Below, in pieces: positions 59,218 to 64,000 of a DNA stretch of 64,000 nt. The stretch comes from Lichina pygmaea (taxonomy: Eukaryota > Ascomycota > Lichinomycetes > Lichinales > Lichinaceae). The position numbers and the translations under genes are program-made. The stretch covers positions 2,704,379-2,768,378 of the forward strand of contig OY730170.1 of NCBI GenBank assembly GCA_963422465.1, given 5' to 3'. The notes under the pieces were generated by a model, which searched no databases, was not told where the DNA came from, and worked only from the letters and a program-made list of their open reading frames with translations. The first letter of the stretch is position 1, and the number at the start of each line of letters is the position of its first letter.

Positions 59218-60876
59218 ATGTCGCTGAAGCAGGTGAGCGACATCTCGTCCGAGACCGGTCGAGAAGCGGCGTTGGCGCCAACGGACTGCAGAGCGCTGAT
59301 GGCCGTGGCGCCGCAGGAGATCGAGACCTGGGTCGAGGCACTGGCCCACTACGACAACAACGAGTTCGAGGAGTCCTTGAAGGCATTCGACGCCATCGCC
59401 GACACGGCCCGCATCCTCTTCAACTGCGGAGTGATCCATGCCACCCTGGGCGACCACCAGAAGGCCGTGAGCAGCGTCCCCGTCCTTGCGGAAGGGCCCT
59501 TTCGGCCCGAAAGCCCCGACCGACGTCGTGGAGAAGTGGTCGTGGGCCGGGGTTGACGAAGGAGCTCTAGGTCGGTTGCTATCAACATGCCGTCCACCAG
59601 GATCAGTATCTCGCCGTCGCCTACTTCCAGCAGGGCGTGTCCAGCTTTCTGATCGGCGACTTCGAGGAGGCGCTCGCGAACTTCAACGACACGCTGCTCT
59701 ACCTCCGTGGCAACACCGTCATCGACTACGACCAGCTGGGACTCAAGTTCAAGCTGTATTCGTGCGAGGTCTTGTTCAACCGGGGCCTCTGCTACATATA
59801 CATGCAGCAGAAGGACGAAGGCCTGCTGGACTTCTCGTACGCCGTCAAGGAGAAGGCCGTCGAGGACCACAACGTCATCGACGAGGCCATCCAAGACGAA
59901 GCCGAGGTTCGTGTGGAGTCGAGCCCGGTCCCCGTCCCGCCATCGCTGACCGACGACGACGACGGCGTGCGTCGCAGGGCTACACCGTCTTCTCCATCCC
60001 CGTCGGCGTCGTCTACAGGCCCAACAGCGCCAAGGTGAAGAATCTCAAGACGAAGGACTACCTGGGCAAGGCACGGCTCGTGGCCGCGACCAACAAGAAC
60101 AATGCCTTTACCGGTTTCACCGGCGCCGAGGTCAAAAGGGTGCGTGTCCCATCCTGCCGGCGACCGCACGCACGCATGAACGAGCCTAACCTCCCCATCC
60201 AGAATGAACTGCCGCCGACCGGCGTGAGGGACGACCGTCCACCCGCCGCAATCTCCTTTGCCGCATCGAACCTGGTCAAGCCGAACCTCCGATCCCGGAC
60301 GAGACAGCGGTCGGAGCCGCCGCTGAACCGACAGGTCTTCCCGCCGACGCCGCCACCCGAGGCCGAAAAGCTGTCGCCCCTTCGACGTAGCAACGACGAC
60401 CTGGACAGGCCCTTCTCGTTCAACCGGACCGTGACGTCGGCCGAGTCAAAACGAGCCTCGTCCGGTCGTGCCGAGGGCGGCAACAACAACAACAACAACA
60501 ACAACAACATCGCCGAGCAAGAGCGATCCTACTCCATGTCCGAGACCGCTCCGTCCGAGGGCCGCGACTTCGAGAGGTCACCGCAGCAGTCCCGAGGAGC
60601 CAACGCGGCGCCGCCGCCGCTCATCCGCCTGAACACCGACGTCAGCGCCGGACCTTCGGCGAACATGACCGAGCGCGCGGCGTCCATCCGATCGGGCAAA
60701 GGCCGGCCGCCGAAGCTCGACGCCATACGAACCGCGGCGCCGTCAGAGGGGGTCCGTGAGCGGCCTCGACTGGGCACCATCCGGACCGCGTCGGAACCGC
60801 GCGGACCGTCGAGGAACTACTCGAACGGAGGGGGTTCCGAATCTTTCAGGCCGCGGCTCGCTGCGTGGGACCGTCC

Positions 60877-60922
<46 letters not shown>

Positions 60923-61652
60923 AGGCCATCGGACGCTTTGAGCCCGGACGAGGGCGACAACGAGCATCCGTCGGAGCTGTACGAAGGGTACCGTCGGAAC
61001 AAGAGCTTCTCGAAGCGAAGTCATTCTCGGTCGCGCGCCCAACCGGAATACATCGAAGAAGAGCACGAGGGCGGTGACGGCGCCGGAAGCGAGGGAGAAG
61101 GGGACGTCTTTGCGGACGATAGGGACTTTGAGATGCTGTCCCCGACCAGCCTCCCGCCGACCGCGGCCGCGCGAAGGGGAAATCAGCGTTCGGCGTCGCG
61201 GAAGCGCGAGATTCGCAAGGTATGCTCTCGCTCACCCACCACGCTGCGCTCCCCCCCCCCCCCCCCCCCCCCCCCTTTGGAGATTCTACATCGTGCTGCA
61301 CCCTTGAACGCACATGGATCGCACAGGATCTTGGAGCGACGACGGGACTTCACGCTGACTTCGACGACGACGCACGTAGATCCGTGTCAAGGTGCACGTC
61401 AACGAGGACACGCGCTACATGCTCATGGGCGCGGGCGGCATGGAGTTTGACGAGTTCATCGAGCGCGTGCGCGACAAGTTCCAGCTCAAGGGCCGGTTCA
61501 AGTGCACGGTCAAGGACGTCGACGACGGCGACACCATCACCATGGGCGACGAGGACGACCTCGACATGGCCATTGCCTCCTGCAAGGCCGAAGCGCGTCG
61601 TGAGGGGGTCAACATGGGGAAGATGGAGGTCTGGGTGGTCGAGGGTCGATGA
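59218..61652 (+). CDS. noxR: NADPH oxidase regulator NoxR (p67phox-like)
   Basis: Six exons (59218-59232, 59317-59466, 59571-59906, 59978-60139, 60203-61219, 61380-61652) give 650 residues. Exon 1 is only MSLKQ. The N-terminus holds TPR repeats (EIETWVEALAHYDNNEFEES, FNCGVIHATLGDHQKA, YLAVAYFQQGVSSFLIGDFE, then EVLFNRGLCYIYMQQKDEGL), followed by the activation-type block GYTVFSIPVGVVYRPNSAKV. The middle is Ser/Pro-rich with poly-Asn and poly-Gln runs. The last exon is a PB1 domain (IRVKVHVNEDTRYMLMG with GDEDDLDMAIASCKAEARRE). NoxR binds the Nox enzymes and Rac to make superoxide for hyphal growth, sexual development and infection structures; it is confined to filamentous fungi with Nox. Intron 5 contains a run of 25 C next to the donor. 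Confidence 0.96.
60864..60920 (+). repeat. CAG run encoding poly-Gln in noxR
   Basis: About 14 CAG triplets (60,878-60,919) in exon 5 of noxR encode poly-Gln in frame. A shorter AAC run at about 60,483-60,508 encodes poly-Asn. Both lie in the disordered region between the TPR part and the PB1 domain. Confidence 0.85.
61251..61275 (+). repeat. C25 homopolymer in noxR intron 5
   Basis: A run of 25 C starts about 30 nt after the GTATGC donor of the 160-nt intron 5. The complementary G run can in principle form a G-quadruplex. Its length may be affected by sequencing or assembly error. Confidence 0.9.
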
Positions 61653-62640
61653 TGGCTCGAAGAGTACGATGACGATGATGACGACGACAAGAACAAAGAC
61701 GAGGACTAGGACAGGGATAGATGCCCGTGTCTCTTCATCCGACGCGTCAAAGCCAGCTGATCGAACGTTGCGGTGCAGTACAGTATGACCATAGTTCAAT
61801 ATATGTTTTTTCATGCTCGAATGTCGCCTTGAGAGGGAAGTCCGTCAACGCACGTCCCATCCTTCTCTCCGTCTCTCTCTTACAGACTGGCCCATCGAGC
61901 ATGACCCACTGAACGTGGTCCATCGAACATCGCCCCTCAAGCATGATTCATCTAACATGACGCATGGGAACATGACCCATTATACGTGGTCCATCACACA
62001 TAGCTCTTCAAACACAACCCCTCAAGCATGCCTCCACATGCATACCCATCAGGTCTAGCAAGTCTCCCTTAGTTCTCTAGGATGGTTGAACCCTCTCCTT
62101 CCCCTCCCATCAAACACCGGACAGGAACATTTCTTTAAATAGTTCTCTTCATGTAGATCTTCTCTGCATGCTGCAGGCTCCTCTCGGCGCTATGTCCCAG
62201 CATCCTTCTCTCCTCTCTTTCATAGCAAGCTGGGCTAATATACTTGGTGTTTTGTGGTTCTTGGCTTGGGGGATGCCTGGGCGAGGGGGGTTGAAGCTTG
62301 TGTTGCTGTTGCTATTGATATTGCCATCAGCATTGAGACTGGGGTTTTACAGTACAGTGCTGTCCCACTGGCACATCACCACTCTGCCAACCACGGCAAA
62401 GGCGGCGCCACCGGTCCCCTCAGGGACAGTGATGTTGCAGTGTCCAGATCTATCGCCGACAGTACCGTATAAGATCACTGCAACTGTGTACAGAGCATCA
62501 CAGGCGCACGCTCAGAGCTCAGAGCCTGACCCTTTACTGTGGCCAAGAGTGTTACGGCCATCCGGCACCGGGAGCCCCCAATCGTTGACCACCGATGATG
62601 GCACGGAGAGTGTACCTAGGCCATTCCTACCGACCCTGAC
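61653..62640. other. Gene-poor stretch with degenerate repeats
   Basis: About 1 kb. A segment of about 180 bp (61,865-62,045) repeats variants of a roughly 16-nt unit with CATGACCCA or CATNGAACAT. A 245-residue plus-strand frame from 62,168 has an N-terminal hydrophobic stretch, but its later part overlaps the retroelement fossil and no family is seen. I do not call it a gene. Confidence 0.4.
61865..62045 (+). repeat. Degenerate short tandem repeats (CATGACCCA-like)
   Basis: Imperfect repeats of a unit of about 15-17 nt such as CATCGAGCATGACCCACTGA. At least eight copies can be counted by eye. The longer block GTGGTCCATC occurs twice and CCCCTCAAGCATG twice. No coding function is apparent. 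Confidence 0.65.
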
Positions 62641-62649
62641 ATGGACGAG

Positions 62650-64000
62650 GATCCTCCTCAGAGGGTCATCATCAATCGAACACTCAGCCAACGCTTTGTG
62701 CCCCCAAAAGTGGTCGCAACATATTCAGATCAAGAACTTGCTTTCCCTGAGACCGCCAATAGACCGGGCCTCCCTACTGGCTCGGTCAAACTCGGAAGTG
62801 GCTATCGGTATCGACGCTTCGGTGGAACCAGGACCGCCCACAATGTCGCCTTATATGAGACGCCGCGGCATCGCCCTTACGGCAGTCTTCAGCCCATGCA
62901 GGTAGTGTGAAAACACCTTCGCACAGTGGCGATCAACTTCATCCTGGTACTGCGTAGCTCATGCACTGCTGGATACCACTCGGTCCTTTCTGTCTGACAG
63001 GTTCTTCAAGAGGATCACCCTACTTCCCTGGCGAAAGACCCGTTCCGTCCGTGGCTGTGCTATGGCCCTGTCAGACCATCTCGCAATGGCTGACTAGGAC
63101 CCCCCTCCCCCAACCAAGGCCATCATCTCCAACGTGGACCCTAAGTTCTTAGGGAACCTCTGGAAGGCTATGTGGAAGCATCTGGATGTCAGGATGCTAA
63201 CGACTACCGTACCGTACCGGTACGACATACCATCCATGATGGGGTGGACAATCTGAAGGGACCAACCGAACAGTAGAAGTGGCACTACAATATCCCAATG
63301 GGGCACCTAACCCTCACCTGTGGCCGACATGATCCCAAGACTGCAAGCAAGAATCAACAGCAGCACCTCGGCCGCAACAGGCAGATCGGCGAACAAACCT
63401 CTCTACAGGTGCAAAGTCAGGGACGACCGGACCGAGCGGTACCAGAGTAATCTGCGACCAAAGAACAAAGATTGCTAAATTGAGGGCTGGCGAGGATCGA
63501 AGCATACAAGACACTGGCCCTGGCAGCAGTAACAGTGAAGCATCACTACCACAAGAAGCGTAAAGAGTTATTCCTTGAAGAAGGGACTACGTCCAAGCTA
63601 GGGCTACAGCGAGGCTACTCGGTGCCAGGGGTAACGAAGAAGACCGATCGGCAGCGGGTATGACTGTTCAAGGTTCTCGAGGAAATAGGAGGACCAGCAT
63701 ATCGCCTGGATCTATCGGCAGCGTGGAGAATGCACCTCATTATCTCCATAGCCCACCTGGAATCAGCCGGCAGAGATCTGTACAAGTGGCCTCCGCAGGC
63801 AGTGGCACCTGGAGGCGGTTGAGGTTGACGGTGTCGAGGAGCGGCACGTTGAGCGCGTCACTGGTCACCGGCGATTCGGGACCGACAAAGCCATCCGGTA
63901 CGGTACCGTAGCAAATAGGTCAGGTGGAGCCACGAACAAGGTACCGGAGAACCGCGGCGGGATCTTGAGAACACCCAGGCTCTGAAGGATCACGAGGCCC
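62650..64000 (+). mobile_element. Broken Ty3/gypsy retrotransposon fossil, integrase part
   Basis: The plus strand carries a decayed integrase region of a Ty3/gypsy (Metaviridae-type) element. Recognisable parts in order are a stretch near 62,850-62,900 resembling the end of the integrase zinc-binding region, the integrase core around 63,100-63,420 with the DPKFLGNLWKAMWKHLDV block, and a C-terminal domain around 63,660-63,770. Reading frames change and stops occur at many places, at least half a dozen breaks, so it is non-functional and fairly old. The element runs off the right edge of the window; no LTR was seen here. Confidence 0.75.

Noticed and set aside
62168-62905. 245-residue plus-strand frame with a hydrophobic N-terminal segment
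   Set aside because: No family recognised, competing open frames over the same stretch, and its end overlaps the retroelement fossil.

Overview
This is a window of a filamentous ascomycete (Pezizomycotina) nuclear genome. The genes are eukaryotic, with short GT-AG introns of mostly 45-110 nt and branch sites such as CTGAC, CTAAC or CTAAT. The eIF3 subunit l, the Con7-type zinc-finger factor, NoxR, Rictor/Tsc11 and Dbp2 proteins read like Pezizomycotina orthologues from memory. I cannot place the order or genus. No database search was possible.

Layout. 0.2-1.9 kb: eIF3l (-). 2.6-3.3 kb: a kinase-like fragment (+). 3.5-4.2 kb: two LTR-like ends facing each other. 6.5-7.6 kb: an unidentified multi-exon gene (-). 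8.1-8.5 kb: a 5'-truncated LINE with a 13-bp target duplication. 8.75-16.2 kb: a dense housekeeping block with TYR1 (-), ribosomal protein uS11 (+), AAR2 (+), ribosomal protein uS9 (-) and Kti13/Ats1 (+). 18.3-23.2 kb: checkpoint RAD9 (-) and helicase DBP2 (+), divergent. 23.2-30.6 kb: a long gene-poor, repeat-rich stretch leading to the Con7-type factor (30.7-32.2 kb, +). 33.6-36.5 kb: a PPR protein with a tandem-repeat tail (+). 36.5-38 kb: satellite-like sequence. 38-39 kb: ISA2 (-). 39-41.8 kb: an inverted-repeat element. 41.9-43.75 kb: a RING-RING-LON protein (-). 46.8-52.1 kb: TSC11/Rictor in 14 exons (-). 52.7-54.2 kb: COQ1 (+). 54.8-55.5 kb: mitochondrial uL13 (-). 56.2-57.2 kb: copper chaperone CCS1 (+). 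59.2-61.7 kb: noxR (+). From about 62.6 kb to the window edge: a broken Ty3/gypsy fossil.

Functionally the genes are mainly core machinery: translation (eIF3l, uS11, uS9, uL13m), tRNA/eEF2 modification (Kti13), RNA processing (Aar2, Dbp2), mitochondrial upkeep (Isa2, Coq1, PPR), tyrosine synthesis, DNA-damage signalling and TORC2. NoxR and Con7 are developmental regulators of filamentous fungi. I found no obvious biosynthetic cluster and no clearly new system. The most notable signals are regulatory or repeat-related: a shared TTAGGGCT-type element about 100 nt upstream of both cytosolic ribosomal protein genes, palindromic GTAC-rich blocks confined to intergenic DNA, an 11-nt microexon in DBP2, a lost domain-I cysteine in CCS1, and an inverted-repeat family.

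The region is unusually rich in triplet repeats and C-homopolymers, both in intergenic DNA and inside reading frames (poly-Thr, poly-Gln, poly-Asp, poly-Asn). These runs make many long reading frames open on several strands at once, and I left those out. Exon boundaries below were worked out by hand from splice signals, phase continuity and remembered family sequence.
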